A DNA stretch of 64,000 nt from Desmodus rotundus (lineage: Eukaryota > Chordata > Mammalia > Chiroptera > Phyllostomidae): contig NC_071398.1 of assembly GCF_022682495.2 (NCBI RefSeq), positions 94,763,705-94,827,704 of the forward strand, written 5' to 3'. The notes beneath the pieces were generated by a model. It searched no databases. It was not told where the DNA came from and saw only the letters and a program-made list of their open reading frames with translations. Below, piece by piece: positions 1-63,970 of the stretch. Numbering within the stretch: position 1 is the first letter of the stretch; every line of letters begins with the position of its first letter. The translations under genes and the position numbers were made by a program.

Positions 1-153
1 CATTTATTTGATGTCTAATTAAATTATTAGCAATAAATATTTTCTTCGCTTAGAAATTGAAATTTTGGATTTATATATTTTAGTTTTACTTTTTCTGTTG
101 CTAACATAATGTAAGCACCTGAAATCACATGTTTTTTTCTCTTCATTTTACAG
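1..153 (+). other. COP1: COP1 intron end (upstream part outside window)
   Basis: AT-rich intron tail ending in a T-rich tract and the ACAG acceptor of the first exon seen. Nothing else is recognised in it. Confidence 0.85.
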
Positions 154-51917
<51,764 letters not shown>

Positions 51918-52173
51918 AGGAAGGGCTTACTCGAGTTCAGCGGCACTCGGTCCTGCCGGGGCGCGCCCGCCGCTGACAGTGAGTGAGAGGAGGCCGTCGT
52001 CGTGGGTCTGGATTTGTTTCGAGCGTCTTTTCCTTTACTTCTCCTCCTCCTGTAGGACCGTGGGGACACTGGGGACGCCAGCAACCTGCCCACCATCAGT
52101 GTAACTCTATGGGCTTGGCTGCTGCTGGTGGTGTGGTTATCTAATTTTTGTGATAGGGAAACAAATTCTTTTG

Positions 52174-52179
52174 AATAAA
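52174..52179 (+). promoter_or_regulatory. Polyadenylation signal AATAAA (proximal)
   Basis: Canonical AATAAA about 257 nt after the COP1 stop. A second AATAAA follows 23 nt later, and a T-rich element (AGTTTTTTGTC, about 52231-52241) lies downstream. Confidence 0.65.
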
Positions 52180-52196
52180 AATACATAACAAAAAAG

Positions 52197-52202
52197 AATA
52201 AA
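52197..52202 (+). promoter_or_regulatory. Polyadenylation signal AATAAA (distal)
   Basis: Second canonical AATAAA, better placed for the downstream T-rich stretch at about 52231-52241. Either signal could specify the COP1 3' end. They are close enough for both cleavage sites to fall within about 40 nt. Confidence 0.65.
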
Positions 52203-52704
52203 CGTTTATTGAGCCACAGTTGAACTGGGAAAGTTTTTTGTCAATCGTGGCAGGAGGTGGCAGCTCACATGGACTGTAGAACAGTGTACCAATGAATTGA
52301 TGTTTAAAGTCCGTGTTTCCCGACCTCTTTGGAATCGTGCATGTCAACATATAAATATAAAAGTATATGCATCCCTTTCAGTGAAGTTTGATGTTTACAG
52401 TAGGGGGAAGGTTCGTAACTTCCCTGTGAATGAATCCCTTTCTTCATTCTCTGCCCAGATTCATACCATCAGCAAGGACTGTACTCCTCAGTCCCTCTGG
52501 ATCTGACCAGGATCTAAAGTTTTGACTCCTTGAGACCACATTCAAAGAGAAAGAGAATGTCAGTCTGTGGCAGGTGTCTCTGCCTGTGCCTTTGAAGTGT
52601 CACACATGCACACCAGGAGCCCTAAATGCAGGCCGGTCAGCCTGCTTCGTAACATCACACGGTCCCACGGTCGTGGCCATTACTGCCATCCCGGGCTGAG
52701 CGTG

Positions 52705-52905
52705 GGCTGACAGCAGGTTCTGTGAAGGACCAAATGGTGAATATTTCAGGCTTTGCGGGCCACGTGATCTGTATCGCAGCTCTGCAGCTCGGCTCCGCAG
52801 CAGGGAGGCGGCCACGGACAGTACGTACGAGGGGGCGTAGCGGTGAAACAGGTGGGGGCTGGATTTGGCCCTCGGACCTGTAGTCTGCTAGGGCCTGACA
52901 GAGAG
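52705..52905 (-). mobile_element. hAT-like element (reversed)
   Basis: GTTCTGTGAAGGACCAAATG, GAATATTTCAGGCTTTGCGG, GCCACGTGATCTGTATCGCA and GGGGGCTGGATTTGGCCCTC are the antisense of a mammal-wide repeat (gggccaaatctggcccgccg ... cccgcaaagcctaaaatatt ... ggccctttacagaa). I assign it to hAT from memory of its ends. Confidence 0.65.
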
Positions 52906-54119
52906 GAAGAGAAATTTCTAAGCCATATAATCTCTTAGATTGTCTAGTTAATTTTCTAAATAGTTTCCCGTTTGTAAACAGAAGTTAGGAGAGTAGCAGG
53001 TCAAGTGAAAGTAAGAGGAAGCAGTCTGTTTGAGCTACTTTAAAAGTCTGCACAGTTTTTAGAAAAAGACGCCAACAGAATTAACGCCACATACTTTCCG
53101 AAAGCAGACGCTGGGAGAAGCTTGTGTGAGTGACTGTGTGGATGGCGTACGTCATCCCACACCCTCCAGCCGCCGCTGGGACGAAAACACACTGCCCTCG
53201 GGCACATCCCTGTTCCGCAGCCAAGTGTCTGAGTGTCCCCCTTACACGGGACTCATAGAGGCTGAAGATAGTCTCCCATCACTTTAGGTCGCTTTTACCC
53301 ATCCAGTGAGTTTGCCTCAAATTTAGGTGAGATTTTTTGGTTTTCAGCTTCACAATTTTATCTTACTTCTGGGAGTTAAGAACCTAATAAACTTTTGGAC
53401 TCAATTCTGAGAGGAAAGATCACTGTCGTTGGGAAGTTACTCCCGTCATCGGCCAGAACAGTGTTGGCCGACCTGTTTCCGAGACTAATGAGTGACCTTG
53501 TGCAGAGGGACATTCACATGTAGCTTCTTCCCTGAAGCACTTCACTCAGGCAGGCATGTCCAGAAAATCATCAGAATAGGAAGCAGGGAGTTGATGCCTC
53601 TTTGAATGTGTTCAAATAGAAGCAGATGATTATGGCATTTTATTTGGTGTGATTTTTTTAAAATATTTTAAAAAATTGTGGGGTCATGTTAATTTTCATA
53701 TGTTTGGAAGGATTCAATAAGGTATCTAGTTATCAAAGGGACTCAATTTTTGAATGAATTATTATTTTAAGAAGGCAGTGCTTTATTTAAATTTTTGGTT
53801 TAACTACTTGTAAATAGTGGGAAACGATTTTTAAATTTGCGGTAGTCTTTGTAGAATGTCAATATCAAATTAATATTACTATTTCTTAGAAAAATAACAC
53901 AATAAATCTTAAAGATAATGTACATTTTAACACCAAAAAAAACCCCTTTTACCTCAAAAAGTGTTTGAGTTTTCGTGTTTCAATCTAGTCTCTTTCAGGG
54001 GATTTGTGGGGTTTCCTAGACAAAGTTGCCTGTGCTCTTAGGCACACATTGCACGCCTAAGAAACGTGACAGACTGAAGAACTTTGTAAAGTTCTTGTAA
54101 GAAGACGGAGTTACTAGAC

Positions 54120-54310
54120 ATCAGAAAAATTATGGGACTGAGTCACAGCTTCAGGAAGGTGGGCAAGGCTGGCATTCCTAGGCAAGGAAGACACAGTATG
54201 GGGTGAGTTTGAAGAAGCAGGGGAGCCCACTGGGCCTGTGGAGCCTTCCCGGGCGTGACTGAGAATTTGAGTCTTGTTATGAAAGCAGTTCGAAGGAAGG
54301 TCGAGTGGAA
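54120..54310. repeat. Diverged L2-like repeat piece
   Basis: CAGGAAGGTGGGCAAGGCTG, GCATTCCTAGGCAAGGAAGA and TTTGAGTCTTGTTATGAAAG recall segments of the same long L2-like repeat as 32590-33960. Weak. Confidence 0.35.
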
Positions 54311-54929
54311 GACGACCTCATTTGCTGTGGATAGGGAGGGGGCAGGATGCAGTTAGGGAGGCGACCAGACAAGAGTTCACAGTGACTTGGGCTCGGACGG
54401 GGGCTTAATCCAACCTGAAACTGTTCCAGCTTCATGGTTTACCATGTTCTTAACTCCTGTGTCTGGAAAGGGCCTTGATTAATCTAAAGGCATGTCCTCA
54501 TCATAAGTTGTGACGACAAAGGATACAACTCGGCAGATGTATTTCTTCAGTGGTGGTGCAGTCCTCACCCCGCAGTAAGTCGCGTGGGCACCTCACGACC
54601 AATGTCTGTGTGCTCTTGGGGACGCCACTTCTCTGAGGTAAGCAGCGGCTGAAGCTACCTAGCCTGTGGTTCTAAACCTAAAGGTGACTTGTCATTGCCC
54701 TTAATGGACTTATACAAATGTCCCTGGGGTTAGTAGTTGGGAAATAGGCTTGCTTACGAGTGAGACATGAAGAAATGTTGACCTGGATCCGGAGCCGATG
54801 TGTTACGTGACCGATTAGCACAATAGTAGCACCTATAGTTCCTCCCGGAGCAGTTAGTTCCCAGCTGGGTGTTGCTTCTGAGGAATACGTTAGGATATTG
54901 GACTAAAGAGGAAACCATAATGATCATCG

Positions 54930-55270
54930 TAGAAATATTTGTTGAGCTCCTGCTTTGTGCCCTCGAGATCCCACGTGCTACATACATACGAGGCATATAA
55001 GATAAAGAAGGTGTCCCTGTCCTCAGCAAGCTTATTGTCCAGTGGCAAAGATGGGGAAGCATGCAGTGTATAAATACCACAACAGAAGTAAGTTTTAGAC
55101 ATATGTAGGAAAAAACATATAACCTAGAGTGGTAGGAGATAAAGGTCCGGGAGTGGGGTGGTTTGGGGATTTGTTTTTGTTTTTTTGTTTTTTGGAGGAG
55201 GTAACATCTCAGCTGAACCCTGAGAAGCAAGGGGGCATTCAAGACCAAGGGAAGCAAAGAAGAAGAAAGA
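54930..55270 (+). repeat. L2-like interspersed repeat (same family as 32590-33960)
   Basis: AAATATTTGTTGAGCTCCTG, TGTCCCTGTCCTCAGCAAGC, AGGAGGTAACATCTCAGCTG and AACCCTGAGAAGCAAGGGGG follow the order of the ancient repeat whose start is the L2 3' end in antisense. A 184-residue reverse frame across it has no recognisable domain. Confidence 0.6.
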
Positions 55271-55779
55271 TGTGACCAGCTCCTACCTACCCAAGCTGGA
55301 GCGATCACAGGAACAAAATAAATGGTATAAATGATTGGTTAAATGAATAAATGGAAAGGAGAGAGAAATTTTTCGTGGAGCATAATTCCCCACTTCTAAG
55401 TATGGGCTGTGCACACTGACTTCCTTCCAAAGAGCACAGTATGGAAGAAGAAAAGAAACAACAGTGGAGAAACGACACATTACCGTAACCTGGTCAACGA
55501 GAAAAGTTCTGAGTCGTGTATCATGAGTATGTACTCCCGATACAATGTAATGAATATGGCACTTTAGTTCTGGGATCTTCCTCCCCAAAATTCATAACCC
55601 CGGTCTAAACCCTACCGAGGGACATCCCACTAACTGACCAGTCCTCAGCTCTGTCAGGGTCACCAACACAAGGACCGTGGGAATCTCTCAGAGCCAGGAG
55701 GGGCCTAAAGCTCTGGGACTGAATGTAATGTATCCTGGAGGGGACCCTGAGCCAGAAAAGGATGTTAGAGAAAAGCTAA

Positions 55780-55970
55780 GGAAATTGGAATAAAGGATGG
55801 ACTTCCGTTGATACTAATGTATTAGTATTGATTCAATAATTGTAACAAATGTACCATACTAGTGTAAGATGTTAATAATAGAGGATATTGGGTGTAGGAT
55901 GTATGGGAACTCTTCAGTTCTTTGCAATTTCTCTATAAATCTAAAAAAAAATATATCAAAAATTAAAGGG
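55780..55970 (+). mobile_element. Old LINE 3' end (L1-like)
   Basis: TAATTGTAACAAATGTACCA, GTGTAAGATGTTAATAATAG, GGATGTATGGGAACTCTTCA and GCAATTTCTCTATAAATCTA lead into an A-rich tail, as in old L1 3' ends. Confidence 0.6.
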
Positions 55971-56095
55971 ATAAGGGATAGCTTCAGCATACACTAAACA
56001 AAATGCAAGCCACTAATGTGAGTTGAAGCTGGAGAAGTACACAGGACAAATCACGATGATCTGTTCAGCTATCACTTGAAAAGAAAAGAGGCGGC

Positions 56096-56260
56096 CCTGG
56101 CCTGGTAGCCTGATTGGCTAGAGAGAGCGTCGTCCCAATATGTCAACATTGCAGGTTCGATCCCCAGTCGGGGCACCTACGAGAATCAGCCAAGGAATGC
56201 ATAACTAAGTGGAACAACAAGTGCTCTTTCTCTCGCTCTCAAATCAATATTTTTTTTTTT
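56096..56260 (+). mobile_element. VES SINE
   Basis: CCTGGCCTGGTAGCCTGATT, GAGCGTCGTCCCAATATGTC, GCAGGTTCGATCCCCAGTCG (B box) and CTCTCAAATCAATATTTTTT. This is the short VES form with a degraded middle. Confidence 0.85.
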
Positions 56261-58029
56261 ACAGGGGCTAATACGGAGTTTGGGTGAGGTTTACAGTCTC
56301 AACTTTGTCACTAAGAAATTGTATGATTTTGCAAAGGGTAGTAAACTTATGTACTCCATATTTATCTCTCAATTCTCCTTACTGAGAGTGATACTCTCAT
56401 CTGTTAGTAAGGTTATACTCTACAAAGGCTGTAGTCGACCTTGCGCTTTACTCACTCCGTGTGAGTGCCTGCAATTATTTATCTTACCTGAGGCCCTCAC
56501 AGCCTTTCAATACGAGGATGAAGAGAGCTTTTCATTTGCTTTGGTTTGAATGTGTTCTTGCTTCTTTGTGAGTCATTGGCCCTTCATCAGTTTTAGAAGT
56601 GATCCTAGTGCCCAGGCTCTGAAGGAGACCTGTGTGTGGAGGAGGACTCAGGAATTCAAAGTTAAAGTTACCAAAGAAAGAAGCACCAGCCCGGTTAGCC
56701 AGCTGTTGTGTGGAGTATTTGCACTCTTTGGGGATGATTTCATGGGTTCCCTGTGTGCCCCACTTTTGCCCTACTGTCAGCGCTGGTCTGTGGCCAGAGG
56801 TGTAGGAAGGAGCCTTTTGGAAGAACCCCCTAAAAAGAAAAAAATAGTCCAGGATTTTCAAGAGAAAGAACCAAGGCGAGCGTAAGTAATTTCATACTTC
56901 TGTACTCAAAACTGAGAGATTCATCTTTAATTTTATGCACCTGGAAGAATGTTTTACCCCAGCGATATGTTTGTGAGTGAGCTTCAGTGGAATCGCAGCC
57001 CAGTCGCAGCTCGGTTCGCTCCCGTGGCTGGGGTCCTCGGCTGGTGGCTTACTACGGATGGGGAGGGGCTGCTGCTCCCGAGGTACGGGTTTAAGTCTGG
57101 ACAGCCCCCGGCCCCTGGTGTCTCTGTCTCTTCTAGACTGGGGGGCGTATCTTAGGCTTTGTGAGCCGTCTGTTCCTGCTGAACAGTGCCGGTGCCCCGT
57201 GAGCGCAGCCCTCCCCAGATGTGTAGAAGTGAGCGTGGCTGGGCTCCTGCGAGACTTTATGAGCGGACACGAAAACCTCAGTGTCATTTCATTGTCCTGT
57301 GTCACGATATTTTTTAAAAACTACTTTCCAAGTATTTAAACATGTGAAAGCCCTTCATTGGTGATGGGCCATTGAAAACGTTCGGCAGCGGGCTCTGGCT
57401 TGCAGCCCATGGTTTGCTGCTCTGCTGCAGGTGCTCGCCCTACAGCAGCAGCAGGAAGGTAGAAAAACTGAAAAAGTCCAGCCTCTCCGGAGCTTGCATT
57501 CTAGCACCTACAGTATTTTTGCAACAGTGGCGTCCTCTTTCCACAGCAGTGTGCAACTAGCACAGGAGCCCGGATCGCCAATTTGGAGGGCACGCCGCAC
57601 GACTGAAAAGCTTTTAGTGTTGAGTGGCACAACCATTTCCACGGGAGTGCACACAAGCATGGTTGCTGCATCTTGGCGGGTGCATTTTCAGAGAACCAGG
57701 GGACACTCTCTTCTGTTCCAGCTCAGTAAACAGTGAGGCGTTTCGGATAGAAATCTTTGCAGCGCACCGACAGGTTTCTGCTCAAGGTAGCCTGTTGAGA
57801 GTGAGAGAGCAGAGGCTGCTTTGCAGGGCTGGCTTTTTCCCCCCTTCTGTTCTTTCAGCCTGAGCTACTGAAATTTCCTTCCTAAGTATAAAAGAAGCTT
57901 CTCACAGCACTTACCCGAAGATGGTTTCATGGAACGACTGAGTCTCTTACAAGTATGCATACATATTTTATGGCTAATGTTTGAACTCTGGCTAATTTTG
58001 AGGGGTTAAGTTAAAAAAAATTTTTTTTT

Positions 58030-58059
58030 ATCCTCACCTGAGGATATTTTTTTCATTGC

Positions 58060-58093
<34 letters not shown>

Positions 58094-58245
58094 GTGAGAG
58101 AAACATCGATTGGTTGCCTTCTTGTACACACTTGGACCAGGGCTCAAATCTGCAAGCTGGGTATGTGCCCTGGCCGGGAACTGAACCCTTGACCCTTTCG
58201 TCTATAGGACAACGCTCCAACAAACTGAGCCACACCGACCAGGGT
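58030..58245 (-). mobile_element. VES SINE (reversed)
   Basis: TATCCTCACCTGAGGATATT (tail palindrome of VES), a (GA)n run (58063-58092), GAGAAACATCGATTGGTTGC, GGCCGGGAACTGAACCCTTG and AACTGAGCCACACCGACCAG. Possible diverged target duplication: TGAGGGGTTAA (57999) and TGAGGGGGTCAA (58245). Confidence 0.9.
58063..58092 (+). repeat. (GA)n microsatellite inside VES SINE
   Basis: About 15 uninterrupted GA units grown from the CT-rich 3' part of the reversed VES element. Confidence 0.9.
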
Positions 58246-61200
58246 GAGGGGGTCAATTCTGACAGATGCAACAAAATTACTTTTTCCCTAAATTAACCAG
58301 TTTAAAAGCCAGCCCTGTCAGTAAGCGCTTCATATTTTTTCAGTATTTCTCGTGTTTAAAGACTAAACTCTGTTTGGTGTTTCTGCTGTCAGAAAGAATC
58401 CTCCTTCCACTCCCAGACTGACCAGTTCCAGGAGAGACTTCGCGCTGGGGCGTGGGCTTCCTGTGCTATTGAATTGCAGGGCTTTGCAGTAGTTTCAGTT
58501 ATGGATGTTCTCCGTAAAGGCTTCTAGCACTCTCGGAAATTAAAAAGCACTCCATGGATACAGGGCGGCATTAGCATATGCATATTAAAATTTTAGTCAC
58601 TCTTCAGTGTCTTTTCATTATGAAGAATAATGAAGTATAAAGTAAAAATTGGAAAGAGCAACAAAAGAATGGAAAGTTGAAAGGTTAGATTAGCTGTTCC
58701 GGAAGCATCCATGGGTCCATAATCGGCATTATTCTTGTGTTCTCTGAACATGACACCTGCCTGTGAGCTGACCCGCTGGTAGCTGCCACCATCACAGGGG
58801 CCACCGCCACAGACCCGACAGCGAGCCTAGGGAAACAGAGTGAGAGTTCTGGAATGTCTCTTCCCACTGAGTGCCCAGTGCATTCTCTCCCCAGGGAAGG
58901 TTTTCAGTAGGAGTTAGGTGCCTGCGGGCTGAAAAGCTGCATCGCCTCTACAGGGGTATTTTCAGTCTTCTCTCCCAGGCAACAAGGGTGGGGCAGGGAG
59001 AGGGAAGGTGACTACAGGCAAGAGGAAAGATTGGTTACCAGGGCCCAGGGTCGCACCCAGAGAGCTACAAGCAGAGGCCAGAGATGTTATCCCCCTGTTT
59101 CATTCCCCAAGAAGTGTTCTTGTCTCCCAGCACCCACCCCCTCCCTGCGTTGTAACAAACCTTTGTGACAGAAGAGAATGGAAAGCGTGGGTCCCTTATT
59201 TGCATGTCCCATATTCTAGGATAGCCATCTTACACGTGCGTAAAACCCAGCATTCATCAGTGTGCCATCAAACTGACAGCTTTTTCTAGAGTCCAGTCCA
59301 ATATTGTGCTCGGAAGAGGTGCAGTCTCCTAGACCCAGCTACCTTCTTATAAGATCCTGATGCAGTAGCCCGTCATAACTGTACGAGAAGCACAGTGATG
59401 GGAGGCGATGCGAGCCCCACCCCCCACGATTATCACGCATCCCAGTTAAAATGCGGGTTTGGTCACGTTTGCTGATGGGTCATGTACCCAGAATGAGAAT
59501 GGTCTGCTTCAGGCATGGCCTCCTTCGCGGTAGTGACTTCCCATGAAACTCTGGAGGCTTATGTTCTGTCTGGAATGAAGTCAGTGCAAGCAGCAGAGTT
59601 AATAGTAGCTACTAGAGGTGCAGTTCTTGGTTTGGGACAAGACAGATACCGTAATACATGTTTGGTGTCTGTCACACAACAGATCAAAATTTTTAGAAAA
59701 CAGGACTTTTGATACCAATGAGAACAACCAAAAAAATCTCATGTCAAACTGATGGCTGATTAGTTAGGGCTTCACAACAGCCTGTTCCGATATCGGTAGC
59801 TCGTCGTCAACAAAAATCACCTGAATAAAGAGGGTTTTCACAGCACTAAACTCTTACGACACCTGCCAAGAGGTAAAATTATTCAAAACCTAATACAAAA
59901 GAGATGTGCATTTGTCAACGGAATTCTTTACAGCTATACTCCAAGGTAAGCGCAGAAAGTTCTCCCTGACCAGCTTTCCCAGGAACCTGGTGGCAGCTGC
60001 GTTTCATGGAATTAGGGCCCAGGAAGGTGAGGATTTTGTCTCCTGATGTTGTCTGGATGAGCTGAATTAAGTCTTTCCTTTTGCAAACGCCGGCGCCCCA
60101 GGAGTGGCAAAGGCTGTCTGACTGGACTGAGTCAGAGGGAGCCACTTCATTTCTGTTGTCGGGGAATCACGCGGATGTTTCCAGACCCCTCTAAGTCCCA
60201 GTCCTCTGTCAGAGCAAGGGACCCCAACTCTGAAACCAGATGAAACCTCCTTGGAAGAAGATCCAGCAATCTACCCGGTTAAAGTTGCCCTACAGCTTTG
60301 CATGTAGCTTTATTAACAATGCGAATGACCCCAAAAGCAAGCAGGGTCCTTTTGAACCTGGGCTTGTCAAGCCTGTGAATTCGGGTCTGAGGTCGTGACC
60401 TGCGTCCCACTTAACTGAATCCTGTCATCACACGTTCAGTACTTCAAAGGACTTCCTGTCTCCCCCAGAAATCCTGGGACAAAGTCATGAAGATTTGGAA
60501 GGACTGAGGAAGTCTGCCAACGCTGTCACCTGGAAGGTGGACGACATGCAGGTGTGCCAGAGGAAGGACAGGCTGGCCCGGAGTCAGGCGGGGCCCTTTC
60601 GGGTGCTGCCAACCACAGGAGGCTGCTGGGTGAAAGCGCAGCTTCCGGGCAGCCAGCGCCGCGGCAGAGGTGGACTGTGGTTCCCTCAAAGGACCCAGAG
60701 CCTAACTTGCCCAGAGTAAGTGATTGGAGTTGACCTCAACCGCAAAGAAGTATTCTAGAAACGATATTACTGTTCTCATAGGCTGCCCGGCTGGCCGCCT
60801 CACAGCCAGGGTTGTGCTAATTACTTTGAAAATCATTTATTAGAAAACAGTGTTATTTGTCACAATACTTTCTGCACTTGCAGTAACGGTTCCCACAATC
60901 ACATTTCTGATCCGTTCTAACTTGTGCTTTCAGTGTGGACGTGGTCTGGACCCTTGCGGGCTTAGCATCGGCGGTCCGGTTATTAGCTGAGTGTGACTGG
61001 GACCACCTTCACTAGGGACTTTTCAGAGCAACAAAGGAAAGGTACTTAATATGCTCCCAGGTACCCAGCCTCTAGATCTGACACCAAGAATACTAACTGG
61101 TCTGCTTGGAAGGCTGGCGTGGAATAGACGGAACGTGTAATTTGTGGACAGACAACTGCAGGAGACTGGCCCGCTGTCACCAGGTTGGCGCCGGCAGCGA

Positions 61201-61485
61201 GTTTCCTCCGGGCTCACTGTGGATGGATGAATGACGGTGGGCGGCTGTGATGTCTGAAGGTAATTCCCCACGGCAGACAGCACACTGGGTTTTAAACGCA
61301 TCCTCACGTTAAATTGTAATTCTGGTAGTTGCTTCGTTTGCATTTAACTCTGGACTGGCTGGATATTTAGGCAACTGCAGGGTACCCAGAGAAAGGTAGA
61401 AACCACAATGCAAATAATCAGGTGTGTAACGTTATTTTATAGTAACACGGGGAGGAAACGATAAGGACAGATATAAATTTAAATA

Positions 61486-62275
61486 CAGCAGTCCCCCTTA
61501 CTCATGGCTTTGTTTCCCGTGGTTTGAGTTACACGCAGTCAACCACGGTCTGAAAATACTAGGTGGGAAAACCCAGAAATAAACAACTCCTGATTTCAAA
61601 TTGCCCTTCCCTTAAGTGAAAGTTCTTGAAGTAATAGGAAAGGAAAAAATCACGTGCTGAGGTTGCTAAAACCTATGGTGAGAATGAGTCTTCTCTCCAT
61701 GAAGTTGTGAGGAAGAAAACAACTCATGCCGGTGCAGCCGTTGTGCGTGGCCCGACGCACACACTGCGAAAGTTGCGGCCGCCGTGCACAGTGGGTGCTC
61801 AGAACGGGGGGCAGGGGGGGGCTCAGGTTTGTGGGTGCAGTGCATGAACAGAGAGGACCTGTTCTGCTGACGGCTGTGTGCTGCACCAAGGACACTGAGC
61901 CTGTAGGAAGGTGTCATTCAGCAAGGTGTCCCCGAGAACAAGAGATACCAGGCCACCTACTACAAGTCAGGGGGCCTTAGCACAGACCGTGAGACAATCT
62001 CGTCATCACAAAGAAGAACGGTGAGCACAGCACAACAGGGTATTGTGAGAGAGAGACCACATTCTGTAACTTTTGATACAGTGTACTGTTGCGATCTGTT
62101 TTGTTAGTTGTTAGTCTTTTACTGTGTCTGGCTCATAAGTTAAACTTTACTACGGGTTGTGTGTGTATAGGAAAAAACACGGTATATTAGTGGTTCAGTA
62201 CTATCTGTGGTTTCAGGCATCCCCTGGGGGTCTTGGAACAGAAAGTAAGGGAGGGGGCTACTGCAAGAGGGTTAG
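61486..62275 (+). mobile_element. Tigger1-type (pogo family) DNA transposon, internally deleted
   Basis: The 5' end CAGTCCCCCTTACTCATGGC and the 3' end GTAAGGGAGGGGGCTACTG are inverted. Inside are pieces of the Tigger1 transposase start region: GTGCTGAGGTTGCTAAAACC, GGTGAGAATGAGTCTTCTCT and CCATGAAGTTGTGAGGAAGA. The 3' non-coding end follows (TGAGAGAGAGACCACATTCT, TTTCAGGCATCCCCTGGGGG). Most of the transposase gene is missing and the rest is out of frame. Confidence 0.85.
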
Positions 62276-62512
62276 CTGTCCGTGTTGAGAGTAAGAGAAA
62301 AGACACACCCCTCTCTTTCAAAATTTCTTTTTTTCTGTTTTTTTCAAATGTACATCTCTGTAATGGCTAAATAAGCCTCTTGTTGGTCTCTCAGCTCAGG
62401 AATACTACCTCTGGGACCTGAAAGCCTTTTTTGCTGTTGAACCACAAGCAGCCAGGGAGCTTGCTCCAGTGTCTCCCACTTGCTGTGGGAGGGTAGGAGC
62501 CTAACTCGGGGC

Positions 62513-62536
62513 GGGGGGGGGGGGGGGGGGGGGGGG
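62513..62536 (+). repeat. G24 homopolymer
   Basis: Run of 24 G set in a GC-rich context. It gives the poly-Pro (reverse) and poly-Gly (forward) frames seen here, which are therefore not credible as proteins. Confidence 0.9.
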
Positions 62537-63884
62537 CGGTGCCTTGCTCTAATTTGCAAAACCACCTTCTGTCCTGAAGACAAGAGGAATTTGCTCCTCC
62601 TCTGGATAAAAAACCAACACAAGTGGCCTTGCAGTCACTGCAGTGAAGTTGGGACACGCTGTGTGTGACGGGTGTTGTCAAGGCCTCTGACTCCAGCTGG
62701 GTGGTGGACGGCACTGGGGGCGTGTGCAGAGCGGGTCTGGGTTGTGTGCCTTTGTCTGCCAGCACGCGGCCCTGCAGCCCAAACCCCGTGAAGTGCATGC
62801 TGGTATCTTGCCTTCAGGTCCGTTTGATCGCCGTGACGTCCTGTGGTCTGACTCGCAGGCAGCCCCAGCCAGCTGGGAGCCTAGTCTTGCAGGTGCAGAA
62901 AGTGAGCTCACTGCGGTTTAGGGCATCTTAACCCAAGTAAAGACACGAGGGCGTGGTGCAGCCGGACTCACACCCTGCTGGCCGTGGCCCTCACTCATAT
63001 TTTCATGACAGTGTTTTCACATGTACTGAATTTGAATGTCGGCAGGTGGGGCACAGCAGCTCCTCTTCATTCCTGTGCGTGACACGTGTGCGCCCACGGA
63101 CATGCTGGAGCTGCCTTCTCACTGGTAATAACTGCCTTTGCTCTGGGAGCACCGTCAAGGCTGCTCAGCAGCTGCCGGGGTGGCCCTGGCACCCCAGGGG
63201 GCCCGCATGCAGAGTCTCCACAGCTGGCAGGCGGGGCTCCCTGGGCAGGGGCCCACAGGCCCATTCCGACCCCCACTAGGAATGTGCCCGAGAATAGCAA
63301 GCCAGCTGAGCACACTGCACGGAAGAACAAAACCTAGCCCCGGACGCTGGCTAAAACTCGGGTGGCTGTCGACAGCCCACATCCGCTGAGGTGAGCACTA
63401 TGTTGGTGGGGCACTGGATCCAAGTATCTCTGAGAATTCCCCCTAAATGTGACTGTTAAAAGGGATGCCAGCATCCTCCCCATCAGCCCTCCTCCCAGGT
63501 CCAGTGTATGGAGTCCAAGCCCGTGGAACCTGCAGGTTTCATGTCTACCTGTCTGAGGAATCTAAGTAATTCGACTCACTTTATAAATAGATACCTTTTT
63601 TCCTTTTAAACAAAAGAACCCATTTCATGGCCTCTCTGAACTGTACACTTCCCGAAGAGAACCGTAAAGCTTCACACATAACTAGCCGGCTGTCAGAAAA
63701 ATGAGGAGATGGGAGGTAAGGGGAGATGAAACCACGTGTGACACAGGAGTCGCTGGCACTTGAAAACAAAGCAAAGAGGAGGCGAAGTGGCTCCGGACTG
63801 CCCAGCAGCTCAGTCAGCACGACTGGCTTTCAGGGCCCGCCATGCACAATAGGAGCAGGCGGGACATGGGGCGTCTCATCGACA

Positions 63885-63970
63885 CAGGCGGAGCGCTGGC
63901 TGCTCCTGCCACAGGGCCTTTGCACTGGCCCCTCCAGCTGCCCTGCACTCTTCCACCAGACACCTGCGTG
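63885..63970 (+). repeat. L2-like fragment
   Basis: CTCCTGCCACAGGGCCTTTG, CACTGGCCCCTCCAGCTGCC and CTGCACTCTTCC match L2 (cctcagggcctttgcacttg ... tgcctggaacgctcttcc). It continues toward the window end. Confidence 0.55.

Larger units (their letters stand above)
51918..52220 (+). other. COP1: COP1 3' UTR
   Basis: Non-coding part of the last exon, about 300 nt, from the TGA to just past two AATAAA signals. It contains a GC- and CpG-rich patch (CGGGGCGCGCCCGCCG, 51957-51972). The exact cleavage site is inferred from signal position and the T-rich stretch near 52232-52240. Confidence 0.7.

Noticed and set aside
54754..55308. 184-codon reverse open frame
   Set aside because: It overlaps an L2-like repeat and has no recognisable motif or gene context.
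62344..62798. Proline- and glycine-rich open frames
   Set aside because: They are translations of the G24 run and its surroundings.
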